64,000 nt of DNA from Bradyrhizobium sp. Ce-3 (GTDB taxonomy: Bacteria; Pseudomonadota; Alphaproteobacteria; Rhizobiales; Xanthobacteraceae), in assembly GCF_022835695.1 (NCBI RefSeq), contig NZ_BQUV01000009.1:248001-312000 (forward strand), read 5' to 3'. Under the pieces are notes generated by a model that did not search any database, was not told the DNA's origin, and saw nothing but the letters and a program-made list of their open reading frames with translations. Positions within the stretch are counted from its first letter, which is position 1. Every line of letters starts with the position of its first letter. Below, piece by piece: positions 28,757-36,735 of this stretch. The translations under genes were made by a program, and so were the position numbers.

Positions 28757-30136
28757 CTACGCGCGCATCCTCGGCAGGCCCGGCCGGTCGCCGTTGAGCA
28801 CGGCGCGGCGGTCGGAGACGGCGTGGTGGAATTGCTCGAGCGTCAGCCCGATCACCGAGAGGTCGCCTTCCTCGATCGCGCCGTCGTCGTAGCAATCGAG
28901 CGCCTCGCGCAACAGCGCATCCGCATCGCCCTGCATCGCCGCGAGCTGTTCCGCCGTCTCGGCGCCGCGCACCCGCGAGATCAGCGTCAGCAGATTGTCG
29001 CGGTGGGTGATGTAGTGCTCGCGCTCGTCGCGCTTCATGTAGTGGCGCAGCCAGGCGCCGGCCGAACCGAGGCCGGAGATCAGCAGAATGCCGCCCCAGA
29101 TGTAGTCGGAATATTTCTCGAGGAAGGTGCGCTCGGTGCCGTCGATATAGGCGGCCGCGCCCTGATGCGCCGGCAGCGCGGCGTCCTTGTCGGTGTCCGG
29201 TTTCTCGATCTTGGCCGCCGCCGGCAGGTCGCGCGCGACCTGGAGCCGCAGCGTGAACAATTGCCGGTCGAGCGCGCCGACGGTCGCGTCCTCCAGCGCA
29301 TGCTGCGCGATGACCAGGTGATTGACGCCGACGGTCTCGACCTTGTCCTCGGGGCGCGCCGGCGACGACGAGAAGATGCTGCCGGCGATCTCTTCGGACT
29401 CGTAACGCGGGTGCTTCTGCGCGATCGCTTCCGAGACGTCGACCGGGAGGAACACCGGTTCGCCGCGCGCGGCCGCCGTCGCCGTGATCGCATCCGCGGT
29501 CACCTTGCTGTCGAGCGGGCCGACCGTCATGTAGGCGTCGAGCGAGGGATCGCGCGCGAGGTCGGCGATCTGGTTGGTCTTGAACTGGCTGACCGCGACC
29601 TTGTCGGGGTTGACGCCGGACTCGGTCAGGATCACGCGCAGCAGCGTGACGTTGGCCTGCGTGCTGCCGACCACGCCGACCTTGTGGCCGGCCAGATCGT
29701 CGATGCTCTTGATCTTCGCGGACCGCCGCTTGCCCTTCGCGCCCGAGGGCGCCCACAGCACGACGACATTCTTGCGCAGGATCGCAACCGACTCGGCGCT
29801 CGCCGGCAGATCGAGATCGCCGCGCACGACGGCGAGGTCGACCTTGTTCGCGGTGAACAGCGCGATGCTTTCGGCAGAGCCCTGCGTCGTCACCGGCTTC
29901 AGCCGCACCGAGCTGGCGTCATGCGTAAAGGCCTGCGCGAAGCCCTGGATCAGTTTGACGTCCTCGCTGCCGGTCGGGCCGACCGCGATCGTGAGCGTCA
30001 CCGGACGTAGCGCGTAGAACAGCACGCCGGCGGCGAGACCGAACACAAGCATGCCGGTCGCGAGGATCAGGAGCGACGAGTTTCGCCGTCTGAGCCTGCG
30101 GCGCGTGGTGCCGGAATTTTCACTCTGCTCTGACAT
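28757..30136 (-). CDS. TAXI family TRAP-type solute-binding protein, doubly membrane-anchored
   Basis: The 459-aa protein has an Arg-rich start, then a transmembrane segment (residues 23-43). The binding domain begins VTLTIAVGPTGSEDVKLIQGFAQAF, the TAXI (TRAP-associated extracytoplasmic immunogenic) pattern. A second transmembrane segment (IWGGILLISGLGSAGAW, about residues 350-366) is followed by a roughly 95-residue polar, probably cytoplasmic, tail. No TRAP permease lies nearby. The tail suggests signalling or complex formation rather than free periplasmic binding. Confidence 0.82.
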   Translation of the reverse strand: MSEQSENSGTTRRRLRRRNSSLLILATGMLVFGLAAGVLFYALRPVTLTIAVGPTGSEDVKLIQGFAQAFTHDASSVRLKPVTTQGSAESIALFTANKVDLAVVRGDLDLPASAESVAILRKNVVVLWAPSGAKGKRRSAKIKSIDDLAGHKVGVVGSTQANVTLLRVILTESGVNPDKVAVSQFKTNQIADLARDPSLDAYMTVGPLDSKVTADAITATAAARGEPVFLPVDVSEAIAQKHPRYESEEIAGSIFSSSPARPEDKVETVGVNHLVIAQHALEDATVGALDRQLFTLRLQVARDLPAAAKIEKPDTDKDAALPAHQGAAAYIDGTERTFLEKYSDYIWGGILLISGLGSAGAWLRHYMKRDEREHYITHRDNLLTLISRVRGAETAEQLAAMQGDADALLREALDCYDDGAIEEGDLSVIGLTLEQFHHAVSDRRAVLNGDRPGLPRMRA

Positions 30137-30274
30137 CTGATTGTCACGTTACACGAAAAACCGGCCATTTGCCGTGAAAATCAACCTAACATTTCGATGA
30201 CGTCATACGTTTGAAACATCCATGTCAGAACGTCGTGCGAGCAGAATCAAGATTAACGATTTGGATCTCCTGCG

Positions 30275-31330
30275 ATGCGCATACTCGTTGCGACCGATGC
30301 CTGGCATCCGCAAGTCAACGGCGTGGTCCGGACGCTGACGTCGCTCGCGCGCAGCGCGGCGACGCTCGGCGCCGAGATCGAATTCCTCACCCCCGACGGG
30401 TTCCGGTCGGTCGGCGTGCCGACCTATCCGGGGCTGCGCATGGCGCTGCCGAACCGGCGCGAGATCGCGCGCCGGATCGAGGAGGCCGCGCCCGACGCGA
30501 TCCACATCGCGACCGAGGGACCGATCGGCTGGGCGGCGCGCGGCTATTGCCAGCGCAACAAGCTCGCCTTCACCACGTCCTATACAACGCGCTTCCCGGA
30601 ATATGTTTCGGTTCGGACCGGCATTCCCGACAGCGTCGGCTACGCCGTGCTCCGGCACTTTCATGCCGCCGGCTCGATGACGATGGTCGCGACCGACTCG
30701 CTGCGTACTGAACTTGCCGAGCGCGGTTTCCGCAGGCTCGGCTTCTGGACCCGCGGCGTCGACACGAAAATCTTCAATCCGGACCAGCCGGCCATTCTCG
30801 ATCTGCCGCGGCCGATCTTCATGACGATGGGCCGCGTCGCGGTCGAGAAGAATCTCGACGCCTTCCTGTCGCTGGACCTGCCGGGCTCCAAGGTCGTGGT
30901 CGGCGACGGCCCGCAACGGGCGGCATTGCAGCAGAAATATCCCGGTGCGATTTTCCTCGGCGAGAAGAAGGGCCAGGACCTGACCTCGCATCTCGCCGCC
31001 GCCGACGTCTTCGTGTTCCCGAGCCTGACCGACACGTTCGGCGTCGTGCAGCTCGAGGCGCTGGCCTGCGGCACGCCGGTCGCGGCGTTCCCGGTCACCG
31101 GCCCCAAGGACGTGATCGCCAATCATCCGATCGGCGCGATCGACAACGACCTGCGCGCCGCCTGCCTGCGCGCGCTGAACATGTCGCGCGCCGACTGCCG
31201 CAATTTTGCGTTGGAGCGTTCCTGGGAAAACAGTGCGCGTCAGTTCATCGGCAATCTGGCCACGTTGCAGCCGAGCCGCGCGCCGCGGCCCGCCCGCCGC
31301 GTCGCCGGCCGCAGTGCGGTTCCGAATTAA
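30275..31330 (+). CDS. GT4-type glycosyltransferase
   Basis: The 351-aa GT-B protein begins MRILVATDAWHPQVNGVVRT, the usual PimB/MGDG-transferase start with the NGV loop. The C-terminal nucleotide-sugar half has MGRVAVEKNLDAFL, VVGDGPQRAAL and VFPSLTDTFGVVQLEALACGTPVAAF. It likely transfers a sugar from a nucleotide donor to a lipid. Related rhizobial enzymes make glycosyl-diacylglycerols. The gene lies 33 bases before pmtA on the same strand, supporting a membrane-lipid role. The acceptor is inferred. Confidence 0.85.
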   Translation: MRILVATDAWHPQVNGVVRTLTSLARSAATLGAEIEFLTPDGFRSVGVPTYPGLRMALPNRREIARRIEEAAPDAIHIATEGPIGWAARGYCQRNKLAFTTSYTTRFPEYVSVRTGIPDSVGYAVLRHFHAAGSMTMVATDSLRTELAERGFRRLGFWTRGVDTKIFNPDQPAILDLPRPIFMTMGRVAVEKNLDAFLSLDLPGSKVVVGDGPQRAALQQKYPGAIFLGEKKGQDLTSHLAAADVFVFPSLTDTFGVVQLEALACGTPVAAFPVTGPKDVIANHPIGAIDNDLRAACLRALNMSRADCRNFALERSWENSARQFIGNLATLQPSRAPRPARRVAGRSAVPN

Positions 31331-31363
31331 CAGCTCAATCGAACGAAAGACGAGAGACTCTCT

Positions 31364-32053
31364 ATGGCTGAAATCATCAAGCTGGGCGCCGACCGTTCCA
31401 TGGACTTCGACCGCGAGACGGTCGAGCAGGCCTATGACCGCTGGGCGCCGATCTACGACCTCGTGTTCGGCGGTGTGTTCAGCAAGGGCCGGCAGGCTGC
31501 GATCCAGGCCACCAACAAGATCGGCGGCCGTGTGCTCGAGGTCGGCGTCGGCACCGGCATCTCGCTGCCGCTCTATGGCCAGAACGTGCGCGTCTTCGGC
31601 ACCGACATCTCCGAGGCGATGCTGGAGAAGGCCAAGAAGCGGGTCACCGAGCAGGGCCTCAAGAATGTCGAGGGCCTCGCGGTGATGGACGCCGAGAAGC
31701 TCGAATTCCCCGACAATTCGTTCGATGTCGTGATGGCGCAGTATGTGCTGTCGGCGGTGCCGAACCCGGAAGCCGCCATGGACGAGTTCGCCCGCGTGTT
31801 GAAGCCGGGCGGCGAGATGATCGTCCTGACCCGCGTCAGCGCCGATGCCGGTGTGCGCCGCTTCATCGAGCAGAAGCTGCAGCCGGTGGTGCGCCCGCTC
31901 GGGTTCCGGACCGCCGAATTCGCCTGGTCGCGCTACACCAAGTGGCTGGCCGGCGCACGCGGGATGGAGCTTGCCGAACGCCGCCTGATCCCGCCGCTCG
32001 GGCATTTCTCGCTGGTCCGCTTCCGCAAGGCGGACGTCGCCAAGGCGGCGTGA
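31364..32053 (+). CDS. pmtA: Phosphatidylethanolamine N-methyltransferase (PmtA, Rhodobacter-type)
   Basis: The 229-aa class I SAM methyltransferase has VEQAYDRWAPIYDLVFGGVFSKGRQAAI, a hallmark of PmtA proteins. Motif I is VLEVGVGTGISLPLY, then TDISEAMLEKAKKRV, AQYVLSAVPNP and a C-terminal RRLIPPLGHFSLVRF. It methylates phosphatidylethanolamine stepwise to phosphatidylcholine at the inner membrane. It follows the glycosyltransferase by 33 bases. Several Pmt types coexist in Bradyrhizobium, so which methyl step this one does is unsure. Confidence 0.88.
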   Translation: MAEIIKLGADRSMDFDRETVEQAYDRWAPIYDLVFGGVFSKGRQAAIQATNKIGGRVLEVGVGTGISLPLYGQNVRVFGTDISEAMLEKAKKRVTEQGLKNVEGLAVMDAEKLEFPDNSFDVVMAQYVLSAVPNPEAAMDEFARVLKPGGEMIVLTRVSADAGVRRFIEQKLQPVVRPLGFRTAEFAWSRYTKWLAGARGMELAERRLIPPLGHFSLVRFRKADVAKAA

Positions 32054-32304
32054 GCGGCAGCCAGGGCAGGCGGTCCAGCCCGCCCGCCGGTCCTCCCGGG
32101 TGAGGTCGCGCACGACGCGCGCCAAAGTCGGGAGGCTACGATCTCCTCGGCCTTATCCCCCGCAAATTTCGCAGGGGATGAGGCAAAACCCTGCTCCGGT
32201 TGCGTCAAGGCGTCGCTCCGCATTGTCATATGTCATTATGATGATGTCACACGCGATACATCGAATCCCTGTAAATCCTGTCCCGAAAGATGTTGGGGGA
32301 ACCA
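32054..32304. other. Intergenic gap after pmtA
   Basis: It contains a cctcccg / cgggagg inverted repeat (about 32091-32134) that could end the pmtA transcript, then an AT-rich stretch (32220-32290) likely to carry the promoter of the membrane protein gene. No small gene is convincing. Confidence 0.4.
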
Positions 32305-32922
32305 ATGATCAAGAACTTTCTGCAAGAGCTGCGTACCCAGCGCTGGGATGACCATCGCTTCTACCATCACAGCCGGATCAACCAGAGCCTGCACTTCGTC
32401 AGCGCGCTGAGCTTCGTGTTCGCCTATGTGATGCTGTTCTTCGATCCGGTCGTGTCGGCGCTGGTCGGCTGGCTGGTCTCGATGACCTCGCGCCAGGCCG
32501 GTCACTTCTTCTTCGAGCCGAAGGGCTATGACCACGTCAACCAGGCGACCCACGAGCACAAGGAAGACATCAAGGTCGGCTACAATCTGCAGCGCAAGGT
32601 CGTGCTGATGGCGATCTGGGCGCTGTCGCCGATGGTGCTGTACTTCGATCCGACCCTGTTCGGCCTGTTCAAGCCCTGGGTCACGATGGGCGACTTCACC
32701 CGTCAGGTCGCCAAGATCTGGCTGGTGGTCGGCATCGGCGGCCTCCTGTTCCGCACCATCCATCTGTTCTTCATCCGCGACGTCGAGACCGGCCTCGTCT
32801 GGATGACCAAGATCGTCACCGACCCGTTCCACGACCTGAAGCTCTATCACAAGGCGCCGCTGTTCCTGATGAAGGGCGAGCTGATCGATCCGGGCCTCGA
32901 GAAGCACGTCAGGCACGCCTGA
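32305..32922 (+). CDS. Hypothetical integral membrane protein in lipid gene neighbourhood
   Basis: The 205-aa protein starts at ATG 32305, six bases after a ttggggga ribosome site. There are about four hydrophobic segments: residues 30-58 (LHFVSALSFVFAYVMLFF), VVLMAIWALSPMVLYF and IWLVVGIGGLLFRTIHLFF. Conserved-looking histidines are present: HRFYHHSRINQSLH, RQAGHFFFEPKGYDHVNQATHEH and DPFHDLKLYH. Several membrane-facing histidines are reminiscent of di-iron desaturase/hydroxylase-like or Mpo1-like proteins, but I cannot place it in a family. It follows pmtA and may act on lipids. Confidence 0.7.
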   Translation: MIKNFLQELRTQRWDDHRFYHHSRINQSLHFVSALSFVFAYVMLFFDPVVSALVGWLVSMTSRQAGHFFFEPKGYDHVNQATHEHKEDIKVGYNLQRKVVLMAIWALSPMVLYFDPTLFGLFKPWVTMGDFTRQVAKIWLVVGIGGLLFRTIHLFFIRDVETGLVWMTKIVTDPFHDLKLYHKAPLFLMKGELIDPGLEKHVRHA

Positions 32923-32950
32923 TCGTTGCTCCAATATCTTTTCGATATGC

Positions 32951-33190
32951 GTCATGCCCGGGCTTGTCCCGGGCATCTACGTCTTGGGACCAGAGCAGAG
33001 GCTCGTTTTGAATAGCTTCATCGGCGCTCTCGCTTCACCTCGCCCCGTGTGCGGGGAGAGGTCGGATTGCATCGCCAGATGCAATCCGGGTGAGGGGGGC
33101 TCACCGCGAGTCCGTCTGCTACCGGTTTTGTGGAGGCAGCCCCTCTCCCCAACCCTCTCCCCGCAAGAGCGGCGCGAGGGAGCGCGAGAG
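32951..33190. repeat. Cluster of intergenic hairpin repeats
   Basis: A gtcatgcccgggcttgtcccgggcat hairpin (32951-32976) is followed by a cacctcgccccgtgtgcggggagaggt block with a gattgcatcgccagatgcaatc hairpin. A ccctctccccaaccctctccccgcaagagcgg block comes last. They fill the space between two converging genes. Confidence 0.7.
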
Positions 33191-33202
33191 CGGTGGTTGC
33201 CC

Positions 33203-34867
33203 TCAGCGCCCGAACCTCACGGCGACCATCTCTTTCAGGATCTGCCGCTTGATGTTCTTGTTGGTGAGGCCTTCCTGGTGCCACCACCAGCCGTCGCGCT
33301 TCATCTTCTCGGCTGCCGCAACGAAGCGATCGCTGACCTCGGCGAAGTCGGCATCGGTGTAGTTCAGGGTGAAGATCAGCCGCCCGGTGCCGACCCAGCT
33401 CAGCGCCAGTCCCTCGGCCCGCAGATAGTATTGCAGCATCCAGTTGTAGCGGGACGGCTCGGTGTAAGAGACCGTCCAGATCGACGAGATGTTGCCGACG
33501 CGAACCGGCAGGCCCCGTTCGGTGAGACGGTCGTTGAGCGACTTGGCGCGGCCGTTCCAGGTCTCGTCCAGCCCGTTATAGATCGAGCGGAAGTTCGGGC
33601 TGGCGAGCCGGCTCAAGAACTCGTCCATCGCCGTCATCACATAGGGATGCGAGTTGAAGGTGCCGCGGGCGAAGCAGATGTCGGCCGGGCGGTCGTCGCG
33701 GAAGCGCCGCATCAGATCCTTGCGGCCGCACACCACGCCGACCGGAAGTCCGCCGGCCAGGCTCTTGCCGTAGGTCGCCATGTCGGCCTTGACGCCAAAA
33801 TACTCCTGGGCGCCGCCGGCCGCGAGCCGGAAGCCGACGAACACCTCGTCGAAGATCAACACAATGCCGCGCTCGGTGCAGACCTCGCGCAGCTGCTTCA
33901 GCCATTCGGTGTAGGCGGCGCGGTCGTATTTCGAGGAGCGCGAACTGTCGACCAGCGCGGAATCGCCGGGCGCGTTGGAATTCGGATGCAGCGCCTGCAG
34001 CGGATTGACCAGCACGCAGGCGATGTCCTTCCGCGTCCGCAGCACGTGCAGCGTCTTCTCCGACATCTCGGCGAGCGTGTAGGTCTCGTGCGGCGACACC
34101 GGATTGCCGACGCCGGGCTGCACCTCACCCCACCAGCCGTGATAGCTGCCGGCGAAGCGAACCAGGTGCGTGCGCTTGGTGTGGTAGCGCGCGAGCCGCA
34201 CCGCCTGCATCACCGCCTCGGTGCCGGACATGTGGAACGAGACCTCGTCGAGGCCGGAGAGCTCGCACAGCCGCTTGACGTTGTCGGCGATGACCGGGTG
34301 GTAGGGGCCGAGCACCGGGCCGAGCGCGTGCGCGCGCTTCTCGCCCTCGGCGATGCACTCCTTGTAGAAATCGTTGCCGAAGATGTTGACGCCGTAGCTG
34401 CCGGTCAGGTCGTAGAACTGGTTGCCGTCGAGATCGGTGACGGTGACGCCGTCGGAGGCCTGCACGAAGGACGAGGTGCCGAGATGCTCGCGCACCAGGC
34501 GGCTGTACTGGAACGGCACGCGGTAGGATTCGGTGAACTGCAGGTCGGAGATCCGCTCCGTCACCTCGGCGGTCAGCGCGCGGCCCTTGGGGTAACGATC
34601 CCCGTAGAGGCCGGCGAGGCGGAAGAAGCCGTCCTGCCGCTGCATCGCGACGTCCTTCGGCGCTCCGTCGGAGCGGAAGAACTCGTCGATGTCGAATTCG
34701 TATTTGGGGACCATGCGCGCGACCATTTTGGACATTTTGGAATGTCCGGTCAGCGAGCGGTGCTTGGCACGCGACAGCGCGATGCGGGCCTGAATTTTGG
34801 GGAAAGCTGCGGCGGCGCCGGCAAGGGCGGCGGCGGACAGCGAGAGAATCGGAAGGGATGTTTCCAT
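33203..34867 (-). CDS. Class III PLP aminotransferase / glutamate-1-semialdehyde aminomutase-like, with hydrophobic N-terminus
   Basis: The 554-aa fold-type I PLP enzyme has a cofactor Lys368 in ATYGKSLAGGLPVG. VSFHMSGTEAVMQAVRLAR binds phosphate and LIFDEVFVGFRLA carries the Asp for the pyridine nitrogen. The core resembles GSA aminomutase and PKS-associated aminotransferases. If translation starts at 34867 the protein begins with a hydrophobic stretch (LPILSLSAAALAGAAAAF) that could anchor it to the membrane; an ATG at 34732 would remove it but lacks a ribosome site. It is divergent from, and shares a CATG with, the decarboxylase gene. Confidence 0.82.
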   Translation of the reverse strand: METSLPILSLSAAALAGAAAAFPKIQARIALSRAKHRSLTGHSKMSKMVARMVPKYEFDIDEFFRSDGAPKDVAMQRQDGFFRLAGLYGDRYPKGRALTAEVTERISDLQFTESYRVPFQYSRLVREHLGTSSFVQASDGVTVTDLDGNQFYDLTGSYGVNIFGNDFYKECIAEGEKRAHALGPVLGPYHPVIADNVKRLCELSGLDEVSFHMSGTEAVMQAVRLARYHTKRTHLVRFAGSYHGWWGEVQPGVGNPVSPHETYTLAEMSEKTLHVLRTRKDIACVLVNPLQALHPNSNAPGDSALVDSSRSSKYDRAAYTEWLKQLREVCTERGIVLIFDEVFVGFRLAAGGAQEYFGVKADMATYGKSLAGGLPVGVVCGRKDLMRRFRDDRPADICFARGTFNSHPYVMTAMDEFLSRLASPNFRSIYNGLDETWNGRAKSLNDRLTERGLPVRVGNISSIWTVSYTEPSRYNWMLQYYLRAEGLALSWVGTGRLIFTLNYTDADFAEVSDRFVAAAEKMKRDGWWWHQEGLTNKNIKRQILKEMVAVRFGR

Positions 34868-35771
34868 GACAGAAGCGCTAGCCTCGGCACCTAACAGATT
34901 CATGACAGTCAAGGGCCTGATCTCGGCATTCACCCAGCAGGAAGACCTCAATTTCCTGCTCACCAACCGGATTCCGCGGGCGGCGCTGACCCGCTTCATG
35001 GGCCGGTTCTCCAAGGTCGAGAACCCCCTGGTGCGCGACGCCTCGATCGCCTGCTGGAAGCTGTTCTCCGACCTCGATCTGTCGGAAGCGAAGAAGACCG
35101 AGTTCAAGAGCCTGCACGATTGCTTCACCCGCGAGCTCAAGCCCGGCCTGCGCCCGGCGGCGGCCGATCCCGCCATCATCGCGAGCCCGTCGGATGCGAT
35201 CGTCGGCGCGCATGGGCGGATCGAGGACGGACAGTTGTTCCAGGTCAAGGGCGCGCCGTATTCGCTGCTCGATCTGCTCGGCGATCCCGCGCTGGTGGAG
35301 CAGCACCGCAACGGCCGCTTCGTCACGCTGCGGCTGACCTCCAGCATGTATCACCGCTTCCATGCACCGTATGACCTCGCCATCGACAAGGTGACGTTCA
35401 TTCACGGCGACGTCTGGAACGTCAATCCGATCGCGCTGAAGCGGATCGAGCGGCTGTTCTGCAAGAACGAGCGTGCGGTGTTGCGCGGAAAGCTTCCAGG
35501 CGGCGAGGCGCTGACGCTGGTTCCGGTCGCGGCCATCCTGGTCGCAAGCCTCCGCCTGCATTTCCTCGACATCACGTTGAACGCGCAGTCGCGGGGCCCG
35601 GTAGATTTTCCCTGTGACGCGCATGTGAAGAAGGGCGACGAGCTCGGCTGGTTCGAGCACGGCTCGACCATCATCGTGCTTGCGCCCGGTAATTTCGAAT
35701 TCTGCGAGAATGTCGCGGAGGGAACGCGGATCAAATGCGGCGAGCCCTTGTTGCGAAAGCCCTCACTCTGA
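34866..35771 (+). CDS. Phosphatidylserine decarboxylase-like protein
   Basis: The 301-aa protein resembles pyruvoyl-dependent PSD proenzymes. SPSDAIVGAHGRI holds the first catalytic Asp, YHRFHAPYD the His, and WFEHGSTIIVLAPG the self-cleavage site, with Ser267 becoming pyruvoyl. The site is HGST where E. coli PSD has LGST. CFTRELKPGLRP is the early family motif. It would make PE from PS, or decarboxylate a related lipid. The ATG at 34866 has ggaagggatgtttcc upstream. It overlaps the divergent aminotransferase start. PmtA, which uses PE, lies 3 kb away. Confidence 0.86.
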   Translation: MTEALASAPNRFMTVKGLISAFTQQEDLNFLLTNRIPRAALTRFMGRFSKVENPLVRDASIACWKLFSDLDLSEAKKTEFKSLHDCFTRELKPGLRPAAADPAIIASPSDAIVGAHGRIEDGQLFQVKGAPYSLLDLLGDPALVEQHRNGRFVTLRLTSSMYHRFHAPYDLAIDKVTFIHGDVWNVNPIALKRIERLFCKNERAVLRGKLPGGEALTLVPVAAILVASLRLHFLDITLNAQSRGPVDFPCDAHVKKGDELGWFEHGSTIIVLAPGNFEFCENVAEGTRIKCGEPLLRKPSL

Positions 35772-35895
35772 TCTCGCGTTTCCGTCGCGCTCATCGATTG
35801 AGCATGAAAACCGGTTTCCACTTTCCCGGATCATGCTTTAGAATAGCCACGATCGTCGTGCGACGATCGTAAATCGCAAACCTGATGGACACGAG

Positions 35896-36735
35896 ATGGC
35901 GCGGACGCCTGTTCTGGCGGCGGGAGGCATTGTGCTGCGGCGGGAGTCACCGCCGCGCTTCGCCGTCGTACGCCTGCGCAAGCGCAATGAGTGGGTGTTG
36001 CCGAAGGGCAAGCTCGACGATGGCGAGACGCCACGCGACGCTGCCGAGCGCGAGGTGCTGGAGGAAACCGGCCACGACGTCGAGGTGCATGAGTTCTTGG
36101 GCACGCTGGTCTATGATTCCGGCGGGCGCTCGAAGGTGGTGCATTACTGGCGCATGGATGCCGGCGGCAAGCCGGTGCGCGCCTTGATGAGCGACATCAG
36201 GGAGGTCGACTGGCTGCCGCTCGATGCGGCGCTCGACCGCCTGTCGCGCGGCTATGAGCGCGCGTTCCTGGAGAATGTCGGCCCGATCGCGCTGCAGGCG
36301 GCGGCGGATGCCGAGCGCGAGCGGCGCGCGCGGTTGCGCCTTGCCGCGGCGGAGCGACGCCGTGCGCGGATTGCCGCTGAGGAGCCGGTCGCTGAGGCGC
36401 CCGTGGTCGCTGAGGCGCCCGTGGTCATTGAGCCCGCCCTGGATGCCGAGACGCCGATCGTCGTGGATGTGCTGGAGCCTGTCGAGCCGCCAGTCATGGC
36501 CGAGACGTCCGATACCGCGGCAGAGGCCGGATCGGATCAGCCGGCGATCGCGCCGGAGCAACCCGCGCCGGATGCCGGCGAAGTGGTCGAGGCCGCGCCT
36601 GCCGTGGAGCCGGCGGCGTCCGAACCGCCGCCGTCACCGGCGCGCGAGATCGAACCCGTGGCCGCCGCCGTCCAGCCCGTCCCGCGCAAGAATCTGATCG
36701 AGCGCGTGCGTGACTGGCTGCGTCGCGCGGCGTGA
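35896..36735 (+). CDS. Nudix hydrolase with long Ala/Pro/Glu-rich tail
   Basis: The 279-aa protein has an N-terminal Nudix domain (residues 1-135) with a perfect box: Gly38, Glu44, Arg52-Glu53, Glu56-Glu57 and Gly59. ILPKGK-like WVLPKGKLDDGE and YDSGGRSKVVHYW resemble diphosphoinositol/Ap4A-type Nudix enzymes. Residues 140-279 are low complexity, with an EAPVV direct repeat, ending in a basic amphipathic RKNLIERVRDWLRRAA. The tail is unusual for the family and may bind membrane or a partner. The substrate is likely a nucleoside polyphosphate, by inference. Confidence 0.88.
   Translation: MARTPVLAAGGIVLRRESPPRFAVVRLRKRNEWVLPKGKLDDGETPRDAAEREVLEETGHDVEVHEFLGTLVYDSGGRSKVVHYWRMDAGGKPVRALMSDIREVDWLPLDAALDRLSRGYERAFLENVGPIALQAAADAERERRARLRLAAAERRRARIAAEEPVAEAPVVAEAPVVIEPALDAETPIVVDVLEPVEPPVMAETSDTAAEAGSDQPAIAPEQPAPDAGEVVEAAPAVEPAASEPPPSPAREIEPVAAAVQPVPRKNLIERVRDWLRRAA

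Noticed and set aside
30203-32125. 640-aa minus-strand ORF opposite the glycosyltransferase and pmtA
   Set aside because: Both plus-strand genes have clear motifs; the antisense frame spans their gap without any recognisable domain.
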